Shown in pieces: positions 8,795 through 17,675 of a stretch of DNA of 64,000 nt (positions within the stretch are counted from its first letter, which is position 1; each line of letters starts with the position of its first letter). The notes beneath the pieces are model-generated. The model was not told where the DNA came from and made no database searches. It worked only from the letters and a program-made list of their open reading frames with translations. Position numbers and translations under genes: made by a program. The stretch covers positions 1 through 64,000 of the forward strand of contig NZ_PJRN01000007.1 of NCBI RefSeq assembly GCF_002930105.1, given 5' to 3'. The DNA is from Billgrantia saliphila (GTDB taxonomy: Bacteria; Pseudomonadota; Gammaproteobacteria; Pseudomonadales; Halomonadaceae).

Positions 8795-9916
8795 ATGCCC
8801 GACACCGCCTCACGTCCCGGCAAGCTGGATCAGGAAGCCCATCGTCTACGCGCCGTCGGTGACTGGACGCTGCCACACTATGCGCAGCTGAGAAACGACG
8901 TGATCAGGGTGCACGAGGCGCGAACAATCGATCTCGAGCGACTCGGCGACCTGGACACGGCCGGTGCCGCCCTGCTGGTCGACCTGCTGGGGCCGGAGAC
9001 CCTCCGCGAAATCGCCGAAGGCGCACGCGGGCTGACGCACGAGCGTCGCGCCATGCTGATGGCCGTCGCCGACGCCATGCGCGACCCACTTTTCCCGCCT
9101 CCCGCTCCACGCACGACGCCATTGACCGCCCTGGCCGGGTTGGGCCTGGCCGTCGAGCGGCTCGGCCGCCAACAGCTCGCCTTGCTCGGATTCATCGGGT
9201 TCACGTTAAGCAGTCTGCTGGGTACCCTGCTGCGCCCCAGGCGCTGGCGCCTCACTGCGCTGGTGGCGCATATCCAGCAGACCGGGCTCAACGCCATTCC
9301 CATCGTTGCTCTGCTGACCTTCCTGGTGGGTGCAGTGGTGGCCTTCTTGGGCGCCACGGTGTTGCGTGACTTCGGGGCAACCCTCTATACCGTCAATCTG
9401 GTGACCTACTCTTTCCTGCGTGAATTCGGCGTGTTGCTGGCCGCTATCCTGCTGGCCGGTCGCACGGCCAGCGCCTTCACCGCCCAGATCGGCTCGATGA
9501 AGGCGAACGAGGAGCTCGATGCCCTGCGCGCCCAAGGGCTCAGCCCCATGGAACTGCTGGTACTGCCACGCGTGCTGGCGATGCTGCTCAGCCTGCCGGT
9601 GCTGACATTGGTCGGCATGCTCAGCGGCATGGTCGGCGGCGCCCTGGTCTGTGCTCTGGCCCTCGATATCTCCACCACTCAGTTCCTCACCATCCTTCAG
9701 CGCGACATTCCGCTGCGCCACTTTCTGGTGGGCTTGGGCAAGGCTCCTCTGTTCGCCTTCGTCATCGCCGCGATAGGCTGCCTCGAGGGCATGAAGGCGG
9801 GCGCCAGCGCACAATCCGTAGGCGAGCACACCACCTCAAGCGTAGTGCAATCGATCTTCATGATAATTCTGCTCGACGCCCTGGCTGCCCTGTTCTTCAT
9901 GGAGATGGGCTGGTGA
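8795..9916 (+). CDS. MlaE-family lipid ABC transporter permease with N-terminal STAS-like domain
   Basis: A 373-residue permease. The first ~100 residues look like a STAS domain fused to the permease (IDLERLGDLDTAGAALLVDLL), the role played by the separate MlaB in E. coli. The rest is the MlaE domain with about five membrane segments and the conserved REFGVLLAAILLAGRTASAFTA region and EELDAL coupling motif. It moves phospholipid or another lipid between membranes together with the ATPase and MCE protein downstream. I chose ATG 8795, which has an AGAGGGA site, over ATG 8762, which has none. The stop overlaps the ATPase start (GTGA). Confidence 0.88.
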   Translation: MPDTASRPGKLDQEAHRLRAVGDWTLPHYAQLRNDVIRVHEARTIDLERLGDLDTAGAALLVDLLGPETLREIAEGARGLTHERRAMLMAVADAMRDPLFPPPAPRTTPLTALAGLGLAVERLGRQQLALLGFIGFTLSSLLGTLLRPRRWRLTALVAHIQQTGLNAIPIVALLTFLVGAVVAFLGATVLRDFGATLYTVNLVTYSFLREFGVLLAAILLAGRTASAFTAQIGSMKANEELDALRAQGLSPMELLVLPRVLAMLLSLPVLTLVGMLSGMVGGALVCALALDISTTQFLTILQRDIPLRHFLVGLGKAPLFAFVIAAIGCLEGMKAGASAQSVGEHTTSSVVQSIFMIILLDALAALFFMEMGW

Positions 9917-10719
9917 GCGATGCCCGCGACGCCATCATCGAAGTACGCGGCCTGAGCAATCGCTTCGGCGAGCATGTGGTGCACGAGGACATCGACCTTG
10001 ATATTCGGCGCGGCGAGATATTCGGCGTGGTGGGCGGTTCGGGTACCGGCAAGTCGGTACTGCTGCGCAGCATCGTTGGGCTCAAGCGCCCCGACGGCGG
10101 CAGCATTCGCGTCTTCGGCGAGGAGCTGCAACGCCTGCCGCCGGCCCAGCGGGCACGACTGGAGCGTCGCTTCGGCGTCCTCTTCCAACGCGGCGCGCTG
10201 TTCACCTCGCTGAACCTGCAGGAGAATGTCGCCCTGCCGCTAATAGAACATGCCGGCCTGTCGCGTCCCGACGCCGAGCGTATCGCGCGGGTCAAGCTGG
10301 CCCTGGCGGGACTGCCGCCGTCGTCCGCCGGCCTGCGCCCCGACGCACTCTCCGGCGGCATGATCAAGCGTGCCGCGCTCGCCCGAGCCCTGGCGCTGGA
10401 TCCCGAGGTGCTGTTCCTCGATGAGCCTACAGCAGGCCTCGATCCGATAGGCGCCGCAGCCTTCGATCGGCTGCTGGTGACGCTGCGGGACGCCCTGGGT
10501 TTCAGCGTCTTTATGGTCACCCACGATCTCGATACGCTGTATTCGAGCTGTGATCGAGTCGCCGTGATCGCCGATCGGCGCGTGCTGGTCGCCGATACGC
10601 TCGAGGTCGTGGCGGCCACGGACACTCCTTGGGTGCGCGACTATTTTCACGGCCCGCGAGGCCGGGCAGCCGCCGGGGCGGCACGTTCCCGAACGGGTCC
10701 AGACAGGGAGGAGCGCTGA
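9913..10719 (+). CDS. MlaF-like lipid ABC transporter ATP-binding protein
   Basis: A 268-residue ABC ATPase of the Mla/Ttg2A group. Walker A is GGSGTGKS (about residue 42), the signature is LSGGM with the KRAALARAL continuation, and Walker B is VLFLDEPTAGLDP, followed by the switch histidine in VTHDLD. It energises the MlaE-type permease encoded immediately upstream. GTG start at 9913 overlaps the permease stop by four bases, and its own TGA overlaps the MCE gene's ATG by one base, so the three are translationally coupled. The arginine-rich tail (last ~25 residues) is low complexity. Confidence 0.92.
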   Translation: MSDARDAIIEVRGLSNRFGEHVVHEDIDLDIRRGEIFGVVGGSGTGKSVLLRSIVGLKRPDGGSIRVFGEELQRLPPAQRARLERRFGVLFQRGALFTSLNLQENVALPLIEHAGLSRPDAERIARVKLALAGLPPSSAGLRPDALSGGMIKRAALARALALDPEVLFLDEPTAGLDPIGAAAFDRLLVTLRDALGFSVFMVTHDLDTLYSSCDRVAVIADRRVLVADTLEVVAATDTPWVRDYFHGPRGRAAAGAARSRTGPDREER

Positions 10720-11657
10720 TGGAAACGCGTGCCCACCACGTGGTAATCGGGTTGTTCGTCGTCCTGGCCCTCGTCGGCGGCGCGCTGTTCGCCCTGTGGC
10801 TGAACCAGAACACGCGGGACGAGGCCTACTCGCGCTACGAGGTGCTGTTCAACCGCAGCGTCAGCGGTCTGTCGGAGGGCAACGCCGTGGAGTACAGCGG
10901 CGTGCGCGTGGGAGAGGTCACCGTCTTGCGTCTCGACCCGGGCGATCCGCGCAACGTGATCGCCCGGATCCAGGTGCAGAGCCATGTCCCCATCCGCCAC
11001 GATACCCGCGCCCGTCTCGCCCTGGCCAACATCACCGGCAGCATGACGATCCAGCTGCACGGCGGCTCTCCCGACAGTCCCTTGCTGGTATCGCAAGGCG
11101 AAACACCGCCACGCATCGTGGCCGACCCCTCGCCGCTCAGCACCATGCTCAACGACAGCGAGGAGCTGCTGGCAAGCGTCAATCGCGTGCTGTCACGTCT
11201 CGAGGTTCTGCTATCGGAAGAGAACGTGGAGAGCATCGAACGGATTCTGACCAATGTGGAACGCACCACCGCCAATCTGGCCGCCCTGGCCGACGCTCCC
11301 GGACGGTTGACGGATCGCATTGGCGAGATCTCGCAGGAAGCCATGCGCGCCTTCGCCGAGCTGCGTGGTCTTGCCGATCGCACCGGCGGCATGCTGGAAG
11401 GGCATGCCGAAGAGGCTCTGATCGATGCCCACGAGACCACCGCCAGCCTGGCGCGTACGGCACGCCAGATCGAGCTTCTGCTCGCTGACAACCAGAGCGC
11501 GCTCGAAAGCGGACTGCGCGGCGTTCAAGGGTTAGGCCCGATCACTCAGGAGCTGCGCAATACTCTCTCCTCCCTCGACAGGCTGGTGCGCCGGATCGAG
11601 GAGAATCCCACGGACTTCCTGCTGGGCCGCGATCGCGTCGAGGAGTTCAGCCCATGA
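10719..11657 (+). CDS. MCE-domain lipid-binding protein (MlaD-like), membrane-anchored
   Basis: A 312-residue protein with one N-terminal membrane anchor (about 7-27) and a single MCE domain (about 40-118) containing the typical GLSEGNAVEYSGVRVGEV segment. The C-terminal ~180 residues are a long helical region with heptad-like character. MCE proteins form hexameric rings that shuttle lipids across the periplasm and pair with an MlaE/MlaF-type ABC core. ATG 10719 has a GGGAGGA site and overlaps the ATPase stop. Longer than E. coli MlaD because of the helical tail, closer to stand-alone MCE proteins of pseudomonads. Confidence 0.9.
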   Translation: METRAHHVVIGLFVVLALVGGALFALWLNQNTRDEAYSRYEVLFNRSVSGLSEGNAVEYSGVRVGEVTVLRLDPGDPRNVIARIQVQSHVPIRHDTRARLALANITGSMTIQLHGGSPDSPLLVSQGETPPRIVADPSPLSTMLNDSEELLASVNRVLSRLEVLLSEENVESIERILTNVERTTANLAALADAPGRLTDRIGEISQEAMRAFAELRGLADRTGGMLEGHAEEALIDAHETTASLARTARQIELLLADNQSALESGLRGVQGLGPITQELRNTLSSLDRLVRRIEENPTDFLLGRDRVEEFSP

Positions 11658-12259
11658 AGACGCGCCGCCGACGCGGGCTTCCGTTCGCGTTCGCCCTCGC
11701 GGTTGCGGGCTGCGGGGTGGTGCCGGAACGCACCCCGGTGAACACTTTACGAGCTTCCGTCCGCCGCGCTGACGCCGTCGAGCGCTGCGCAGGCGGTCGA
11801 GCCCATCGATGCCACCCTGCGTCTGTCGACACCCCGCGCCAGCGGCCTGCTGGACGGCGCGCGTATCGTGGTCATGTCCACGCCCCACCAACCCCAGGCC
11901 TACCGCGGGGCCCGCTGGGCCGATGCCCCGCCCCGATTGCTGCACGACCGCCTGCTCGATGCCTTCCATGACGATGGGCGTATCCCTCGCCTCATTCATG
12001 ACGAAGGCGCCATGTCGGCGGATGTCGAGCTGCTCAGCGACCTCAATACCGCGGCGGCACCCCCGAGGCGGTCATTCGTCTCGATGTCAGGCTGATCGAG
12101 GTTCGCTCACAGCAGTTGTTGGCCAGTCATCGCTTCGTCCAGCAACAACGGGCCTCGAGCGAGGCGATCGTCGACGTCATCGACGCGCTGGGTCTGGCAA
12201 CGGACAGGCTCTCGCGCGAGCTGGTCGATTGGACGGTGTCGACTCTGGACAAGCGCTGA
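11654..12259 (+). pseudogene. ABC-transport auxiliary lipoprotein (PqiC/ABC_trans_aux-like), disrupted by two frameshifts
   Basis: The gene begins with a lipoprotein signal (LAVAGC lipobox, Cys about residue 20) at ATG 11654, overlapping the MCE gene stop. Frame 1 reads PERTPVNT and then loses similarity. The family-like sequence YELPSAALTPSSAAQ resumes in another frame after one extra base in the TTT at 11747-11749. It continues (YRGARWADAPPRLLHDRLLDA) to about 12040. A second shift between 12040 and 12064, near a run of five C at 12060, returns to the first frame, giving GGTPEAVIRLDVRLIE and ending at TGA 12259. The two shifts compensate, for 606 nt in total. Either a real pseudogene or two sequencing errors. 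The intact protein would be the outer-membrane partner of the lipid ABC system. Confidence 0.8.
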
Positions 12260-12306
12260 CGGCAGACTGCCGGCGAATGTAGATACTTGATGGGAATGCC
12301 AGGCGG

Positions 12307-12336
12307 TTACCGAGAGTGGTAGCGTTTGGGTATCAT
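12307..12336 (+). promoter_or_regulatory. Weak candidate promoter for the GntR gene
   Basis: TTACCG (12307-12312) and TATCAT (12331-12336) with an 18-bp spacer, 30 bp before ATG 12366. The -35 is a poor match, so confidence is low. Confidence 0.35.
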
Positions 12337-12365
12337 GCTCGGCAAAAGCAAGGAAAACGCGACAT

Positions 12366-13058
12366 ATGACAATCGATAGCCCGCCTCGCCAGAACCTGGG
12401 CATCAGCGCCTACAGCTGGCTCAAGCGCGACATCATTCGCGGCGTATTTCAGCCGGGCGAGAAGCTTCTGATGAGTCGGCTGAAGGAGCGCTACGAACTG
12501 GGCATCGGTCCGCTGCGTGAGGCGCTGTCCCAGCTCGTTGCCGAGCGGCTGGTAGTCGCCATCAGCCAGCGCGGCTACCGTGTTGCTCCCATGTCGCTGG
12601 CCGAGCTCGCCGATCTCTACGACGCCCGCGCCCAGCTCGAGGGCATGATGCTCAAGCTGGCCATCGAGCGTGGCGACGACAGCTGGGAAGCCGATATCCT
12701 GGCCAAGGCCCATACGCTCTCGAAGGTCATGGAAGTCAACAGCCCCGACGAGCTGCTCGATGTCTGGGATACGCGCCACAAGGCCTTCCATACTGCCATT
12801 GCCAGCGGCTGTCGCTCCCCGCATCTGCTACAGGTGCGCCAAGGGTTGTTCGACCAGGTGGAACGCTATCGCCATCTGTGGTTGCGCGAGACGGTATTTT
12901 CCGAGGAAGCGCTGGAGCGCAAGCGCCAGGAACATGCTGCCCTGGTCGACGTGATCCTTGCACGTCAAGCCAGCCGGGCCGCGGATATGATGCGAGAGCA
13001 CCTGATGACGCCGGTCCCGATCATCACCGAAGTGATGACCCGCCGAGGACTAGCCTGA
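12366..13058 (+). CDS. GntR-family transcriptional regulator, FCD type (CsiR-like)
   Basis: A 230-residue regulator with an N-terminal GntR winged helix (about residues 12-80; GIGPLREALSQLVAERLVV is the recognition-helix region) and an all-helical FCD effector domain (about 90-220) with the metal-binding D/H pattern seen in RHKAFHTAI. The N-terminal ISAYSWLKRDIIRGVFQPGEKL is very like CsiR, the repressor of glutarate/GABA-linked genes in E. coli. The gene stands alone: the lipid-transport genes upstream are unrelated, and the 5-oxoprolinase genes downstream are convergent, not divergent. Its target is therefore not evident. Confidence 0.87.
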   Translation: MTIDSPPRQNLGISAYSWLKRDIIRGVFQPGEKLLMSRLKERYELGIGPLREALSQLVAERLVVAISQRGYRVAPMSLAELADLYDARAQLEGMMLKLAIERGDDSWEADILAKAHTLSKVMEVNSPDELLDVWDTRHKAFHTAIASGCRSPHLLQVRQGLFDQVERYRHLWLRETVFSEEALERKRQEHAALVDVILARQASRAADMMREHLMTPVPIITEVMTRRGLA

Positions 13059-13197
13059 GCCCTTCGTCACTGGCCTGTCATCTCAAGGCGGCATACTCGC
13101 AGGTGACAGGAGCGAACCGGCGCCTTATGTTTGAAGGCACCACAACACGACCATGGCCGCGCACGGCAGCTGCCGTCAGGGGCCGAGAGAGGGCGTC

Positions 13198-13419
13198 ATG
13201 CCACACTTGCTGCGTTTTTCCCGTGACATCGAAACCCGCCTGCAACGCCTCGCTCAGCGGACCGGTATTCCCAAGAGCGAACTCATCGAGCGCTGCCTCG
13301 CCGTGGGCATGAGCGATCTGGAGACCCAGTTGTTGCTGGAGGACGCCTCCCATGCCTCTTTCGTGGTGGAGCCGCCGGCGCTAGACCAACTGCTGCGTGA
13401 GAGCGGCCTGGGCGCCTGA
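13198..13419 (+). CDS. Small protein, possible ribbon-helix-helix DNA-binding domain
   Basis: A 73-residue protein from ATG 13198, preceded by GAGAGGG. The segment RFSRDIETRLQRLAQRTGIPKSELIERCLAVGM has the strand-helix-helix pattern of CopG/MetJ-type domains (a beta strand, then two amphipathic helices). The C-terminal ~30 residues are acidic. No toxin gene is adjacent, so an antitoxin role is unsupported. An upstream in-frame ATG at 13153 lacks a ribosome site. It may be a free-standing repressor or a conserved hypothetical. Confidence 0.6.
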   Translation: MPHLLRFSRDIETRLQRLAQRTGIPKSELIERCLAVGMSDLETQLLLEDASHASFVVEPPALDQLLRESGLGA

Positions 13420-13452
13420 CCCGAGCCCCATGCCACGCTCAGCGAAGCGACG

Positions 13453-14397
13453 TCAGCAAAATGCCGCCAGGCAGCGCCGGTGCGCCTCGAGCGCCTGAGC
13501 GCGCGATATCGCCACCAGTCGCAGCCCCTGCCCCGGTAGACACTGGGCAAGCCGCGCGGCGGCGAGGGGCGTCAACGCCCCGAGGCGCGGATAGCCGCCG
13601 ATGGTCTGGCGATCGTTCAACAATACGATGGGCTGTCCATCGGGCGGCACCTGGACCGCTCCCAGCGGTATGCCCTCAGACACCATGCCGGCCAATTGAC
13701 ATTGCAACGAGGGACCCACCAGGCGCACGCCCATGCGATCGGCGCGATCGTCGACGCGCCAGGGCGTGTTGAAGGCCCGGTAAAGGCTCGGGCCGGAAAA
13801 GTGACCGATCTGCGCGCCGAGGACCAGCGCGAGCCGATCGCCTGTCAGGGTATCGTACGCACTCGCGGCGGACGGCAGCTCTCTTCCGGCATCGGCGCTG
13901 CCATGCCAACTCAGCCGATCGCCCGCCTGCAAGGACCTGCCGTCGCCGGCGTGGCCGCCGAGCCGTTCGCGCGGCGTGGCACTGCGGCTACCCAATACCT
14001 CGGGAACATCGAAGCCGCCGGGCACCGCCAGGTAGGCACGCAACCCGTTGCGCGGCTGTCGAAAGACGAGGCGCTGACCGGCCAAGACTCGAAAGCTGGC
14101 GCCCGGCGCGAGCGGCTCCCCGTCGAGTTCGGCAGAGAGATCCGCGCCCACCAGTGCCAGCGTGGCATCACTCTCGGCTTCTAGGGTGAGTCCGCCACCG
14201 ATCACGATCTCCAGCGCCGCGCTGTCCAGCTCATTGCCTAGCAGCCAATTGGCCCAGCGGAGCGACACCCAGTCGGCGCCGCCGCTCTGGGTCACCCCCA
14301 GGTGACGCACCCCAAAGCGACCGCCATCCTCGATCAGTGCCAGGGGGCCGGCCTGAATGACACGCAGGCAGGCAATTTGCGCTGTCACCTCCTTCAT
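13453..14397 (-). CDS. pxpC: 5-oxoprolinase subunit PxpC (carboxyltransferase-like)
   Basis: A 314-residue member of the KipA/AHS2 family, the C subunit of the bacterial ATP-dependent 5-oxoprolinase PxpABC that opens 5-oxoproline to glutamate. Typical segments: GPLALIEDGGRFGVRHLGVTQSGGAD near the N-terminus, YLAVPGGFDVPEVLGSRSA in the middle and GAVQVPPDGQPIVLLNDRQTIGGYP towards the C-terminus (read with its gaps). The ATG overlaps the pxpB stop (ATGA). Last gene of the pxpA-pxpB-pxpC set and probably of the whole leftward operon; convergent with the small RHH-like gene. Confidence 0.93.
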   Translation of the reverse strand: MKEVTAQIACLRVIQAGPLALIEDGGRFGVRHLGVTQSGGADWVSLRWANWLLGNELDSAALEIVIGGGLTLEAESDATLALVGADLSAELDGEPLAPGASFRVLAGQRLVFRQPRNGLRAYLAVPGGFDVPEVLGSRSATPRERLGGHAGDGRSLQAGDRLSWHGSADAGRELPSAASAYDTLTGDRLALVLGAQIGHFSGPSLYRAFNTPWRVDDRADRMGVRLVGPSLQCQLAGMVSEGIPLGAVQVPPDGQPIVLLNDRQTIGGYPRLGALTPLAAARLAQCLPGQGLRLVAISRAQALEAHRRCLAAFC

Positions 14398-15104
14398 CGG
14401 GCTTCCTCCAGCGGCGTGGTATCGCCGCCCTGTCGCACGAACTCGTCGCGCGGGATCGACACGAAGCGAACACGATCCCCGGGACGCAGCAGCGGCTCGC
14501 CCCGGCGGGCATGCTCGAACAATGGCAGCGCGGTACGTCCGAGTATGTTCCAGCCACCCGGCGAGAGCAGCGGATAGATGGCGGTCTGGCGATCGGCAAT
14601 GCCGACGCTGCCAGCGGGCACGCGACGGCGAGGCGTGGTCAGGCGCGGCGTGGCCAAGCTCTCCTCGACCAGTCCCATGAAGCCGTAGCCGGGCGCGAAG
14701 CCGAGCGCAAAGACGTAATAGTCGCGGGCACAGTGTCGACGCACGAGCTCCTCGATGGCGATTCCGGCACGCTCGGCGACGCGGTTGAGTTCAGGGCCGA
14801 CGCTGGGGTCGTACCAGACGGGGATCTCGTGTCGCTCGCCAAGCTCGGTACCTGCCGGCTCGAGGTGTTGCAGCACCCGCTCGATACGCTCCCGGGCCTG
14901 CCCGTGTTCCAGCCTCAGGCAGTCGTAATGCAGCATCAACGTGGTGTAGGACGGAACCAGGTCGATCAGTTCATCGCCGAAGGCGTCGCGCAGCGCCCGG
15001 TCGGCGGCCATGACCCAAGGCATGTTGGCTTCGTCGATGGCATCGAACAGCCGAATCATCAGGACGTCCATGGCCGTCAGCTCGATACGGGGACACTCCT
15101 TCAC
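14394..15104 (-). CDS. pxpB: 5-oxoprolinase subunit PxpB (KipI/AHS1-like)
   Basis: A 236-residue PxpB, with the conserved [33 protein letters not shown] and [13 protein letters not shown] segments of the KipI/AHS1 family. With PxpC it forms the catalytic partner of PxpA. I place the start at GTG 15104, which overlaps the pxpA stop (GTGA) and has a GGAG site five bases upstream. The alternative ATG 15071 would remove the conserved IELTAMD strand. The N-terminal domain is shorter than in B. subtilis KipI. Confidence 0.9.
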   Translation of the reverse strand: MKECPRIELTAMDVLMIRLFDAIDEANMPWVMAADRALRDAFGDELIDLVPSYTTLMLHYDCLRLEHGQARERIERVLQHLEPAGTELGERHEIPVWYDPSVGPELNRVAERAGIAIEELVRRHCARDYYVFALGFAPGYGFMGLVEESLATPRLTTPRRRVPAGSVGIADRQTAIYPLLSPGGWNILGRTALPLFEHARRGEPLLRPGDRVRFVSIPRDEFVRQGGDTTPLEEAR

Positions 15105-15862
15105 GCCGACTCCAGCGCCTGAAAGGCCTCGCGGATGGCCCGCACCGCCGCTACCGACTCGGGGTTGTCGCCATGCACGCACAGGGTGTCACAGGGCAGC
15201 TCGAGCTCGGTGCCATCCGCTGAGCGCAGCGGTTCGCCCTTGGCCAGGCGCACCGCCTGCTCGACGATGATCGACTGGTCGTGGTGCACTGCTCCCGGCA
15301 AGCGGCGTGAGACGAGATGGCCATGGGCGTCGTAGGCCCGATCGGCGAAGGTCTCGAACCATACCGAGACGCCCATCTCGGCGGCCAGGCGACGACTCGG
15401 CTCGGGATTGGCGGTAGCCATCAGCATCAGCGGCAGGCTCCGATCGAAGGCCTGAACCGCGCGCATCACAGCGCGCAACAGCTCGGGATCCCGGGCCATG
15501 TCGTTGTACAGCGCGCCATGCGGCTTGACGTAGCTTACGGTCGTGCCTTCTGCCTGGCAGATGCCGGCGAGCGCACCCACCTGGTAGAGCACCATGTCCT
15601 CGACCTCCGCAGGAGAACAGGCCATGGAACGACGTCCGAACCCCATCAGGTCGGGATAGGCCGGGTGGGCACCGATCCGTACCTCATGCCGGGCCGCCAG
15701 CGCCACCGTCCGGCGCATCACGTGGGGGTCGGAGGCGTGGTAGCCGCAGGCGATATTGGCACAGTCGACGTAGGGCATGACATCCTCATCCATGCCCAGC
15801 GACCAGTTGCCGAAGCTCTCGCCCATGTCGCAGTTGAGTAATGGCAAAGTTGCTTGAAGCAT
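15101..15862 (-). CDS. pxpA: 5-oxoprolinase subunit PxpA (LamB/YcsF family)
   Basis: A 253-residue protein with the family's [13 protein letters not shown] start, [16 protein letters not shown] and [15 protein letters not shown] motifs and a C-terminal [11 protein letters not shown]. PxpA works with PxpB and PxpC to hydrolyse 5-oxoproline (pyroglutamate) to glutamate at the cost of ATP in the cytoplasm. AGGTGA precedes ATG 15862. Only 55 bp separate it from the M14 peptidase gene, and no terminator-like hairpin is seen, so it is probably co-transcribed with the peptidase and peptide ABC importer. Confidence 0.94.
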   Translation of the reverse strand: MLQATLPLLNCDMGESFGNWSLGMDEDVMPYVDCANIACGYHASDPHVMRRTVALAARHEVRIGAHPAYPDLMGFGRRSMACSPAEVEDMVLYQVGALAGICQAEGTTVSYVKPHGALYNDMARDPELLRAVMRAVQAFDRSLPLMLMATANPEPSRRLAAEMGVSVWFETFADRAYDAHGHLVSRRLPGAVHHDQSIIVEQAVRLAKGEPLRSADGTELELPCDTLCVHGDNPESVAAVRAIREAFQALESA

Positions 15863-15917
15863 TTATGTCACCTAGCTCATCGATGGTGGAAAGCGCTGCC
15901 TATGCGTGCGTACACGT

Positions 15918-17675
15918 TCAGGTTGGTTCGAGCCGTTGATAGTGAGTGTAGGCGCTGATGACCGTTGCCCGCTGCGCTTCATGCGCGAGCATGAAGGCGT
16001 CGCCATGTACCGTCTCATCGGGGTATTCGGTGATCAGCATCAGTGGCGTCAATTGGGCATCATCCCGCATCAGCAAATAAGGAATGTCATGCAAGATAGG
16101 GAAATCGAGCTCACCTGCATGCGCCTCGAAGGTCGCGATCTGGCGTCGATTGAACGCGACCAGCTCAGGGACGCTCGCCAGGTCCTGGATGACCTCCTCG
16201 AGTAGCCATTGTGCCTGATGCTGCCATCCTTCACGGTAGCGGACGATCAGGAAGAAGCCCTTGGGGATCGTCCACATCTCGAAACCACGTGGAACGTAGC
16301 CGGTCAATGGGCGAGTCCACTCATGGGCTGGATAGCCATGCAGGTTCACATGTAGCCCGGCACCGCTGCACTCGATGGCCCGCTCGCGAATGGCGTGCTC
16401 GAAACCGCCGGCGAGCGGTTGCGCCTGCAGGTCGTTACCGAACGCGGTATAACGGGCGGCGTGGTGCATATGACAAGGTTGTTCCACGGCCAGGCGCTGG
16501 CGAAGATGGTAGCCGTCCGGATTCTCCAACGGGGAGATGACGAAGTGGGCGTGCGCGAGCTCGTCCAGTTCAGCGGCTGCCCGCAGAGCCCCCACGATGC
16601 CGGAGGTTTCGTTGGCATGCTGAGCGGCACTGATCAGGACGGCCCTGTCGCTTCCGGGACGATACCGCGCGACTACCGGGCGCCCGCTACGACTGTGAGA
16701 GCGCAGGGTTCGCTGACCCAGCGCTTCGAGCAGAGCACTGACCTGGGATTCGCTCAGCGGTCGGTCAGCCCTGTCCAAGGGCACGTCGGGAGGTGCCGGT
16801 ACCGCCGACACGTGCAGACTTTGCAGTGTAACGATGGCGCTGGGTGCAGCATCCGGACGCGTCAGTACCTCCGGCACGATCTGCCCGGGCTGAACCGAGC
16901 GATCGCCCAGCGACAGCCCGGCGCGTTGCTGGAAATATTCCAGCAACGAGAAATAGAGATCCTCGTGCAGCCCCTCCGCCAGGCTGATGTGCTCCTCAGC
17001 GTACGGCAATGGCGTATCTCGACCAGGCAGGACGACCCTAAGGTTCAGCTCCTCGAAGAAAGGCTGTTCACCCGGCCATTCGCTCCCCGTGACCGCCTCC
17101 ATGGCCGACTCGAACAGCTGCTCGTAGTCGGTGCGCAGCGGCTCGTCGTGACGTTCACCGGCGGCCGAGCACCAGCTCACCCAACCGCAAGGCGACAACT
17201 GGAGAGTGTCGACGTAATCGTGATGCCACCGGTTGGGTGCTGCAACGCTGTGCTTCGCTACGACACCATCGGCACCGGTCAGGTGCACTTCGTAGAAGTA
17301 ACGGGTCGTGGCCGCTTCAACCGCCACCGGCTCCCAGGTCAAAGAGACCTCGTCGCCCAGCAAGCCGGCCAAGGGATAGGCTTCAAGAAGAAAGCGGCGC
17401 GGCGACACTGTCGGGGACGGATAACGTATCGTCGCTGCCGTCAGTCGCCGGTCACCGACCTCCTCGAGGAAAAAGTGCACCAGCGGCTTGTAAGCGCTAC
17501 GGAAGCGCGCCCGGACGCCTTGACGGGCCAGTTTTTGCTCGGCGCCACGACGAGCCGCCAGGTCGTCGAACACCCATGCATCGAGCGAGCCACCGCGGGC
17601 CTTGGGGTCGCTATACTCGGCCACCAGGGCGTCGACGCTGCGCTGGAAGATTTGCTCGAGCAGGGTCTGCCTCAC
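15918..17675 (-). CDS. M14-family zinc metallocarboxypeptidase with long N-terminal extension
   Basis: A 585-residue protein whose C-terminal part is an M14 peptidase. HANE at 353-356 gives the HxxE zinc ligands, LHVNLHGYPAHEW near 441-453 gives the third zinc ligand, and the Glu of LITEYPDE at about 550 fits the catalytic base. Residues 1-340 are an extension I do not recognise. No signal peptide, so it is predicted to be cytoplasmic. GTG 17675 is preceded by GGGAGG and overlaps the permease stop (GTGA), so it is coupled to the peptide importer. M14 enzymes remove C-terminal residues or deacylate amino-acid conjugates. Its place between a peptide importer and PxpABC suggests it processes the imported substrate. 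Confidence 0.85.
   Translation of the reverse strand: MRQTLLEQIFQRSVDALVAEYSDPKARGGSLDAWVFDDLAARRGAEQKLARQGVRARFRSAYKPLVHFFLEEVGDRRLTAATIRYPSPTVSPRRFLLEAYPLAGLLGDEVSLTWEPVAVEAATTRYFYEVHLTGADGVVAKHSVAAPNRWHHDYVDTLQLSPCGWVSWCSAAGERHDEPLRTDYEQLFESAMEAVTGSEWPGEQPFFEELNLRVVLPGRDTPLPYAEEHISLAEGLHEDLYFSLLEYFQQRAGLSLGDRSVQPGQIVPEVLTRPDAAPSAIVTLQSLHVSAVPAPPDVPLDRADRPLSESQVSALLEALGQRTLRSHSRSGRPVVARYRPGSDRAVLISAAQHANETSGIVGALRAAAELDELAHAHFVISPLENPDGYHLRQRLAVEQPCHMHHAARYTAFGNDLQAQPLAGGFEHAIRERAIECSGAGLHVNLHGYPAHEWTRPLTGYVPRGFEMWTIPKGFFLIVRYREGWQHQAQWLLEEVIQDLASVPELVAFNRRQIATFEAHAGELDFPILHDIPYLLMRDDAQLTPLMLITEYPDETVHGDAFMLAHEAQRATVISAYTHYQRLEPT

Noticed and set aside
11654..12259. Programmed ribosomal frameshifting in the lipoprotein gene
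   Set aside because: Two separate shifts would be needed at sites without classic slippery heptamers; error or decay is simpler.
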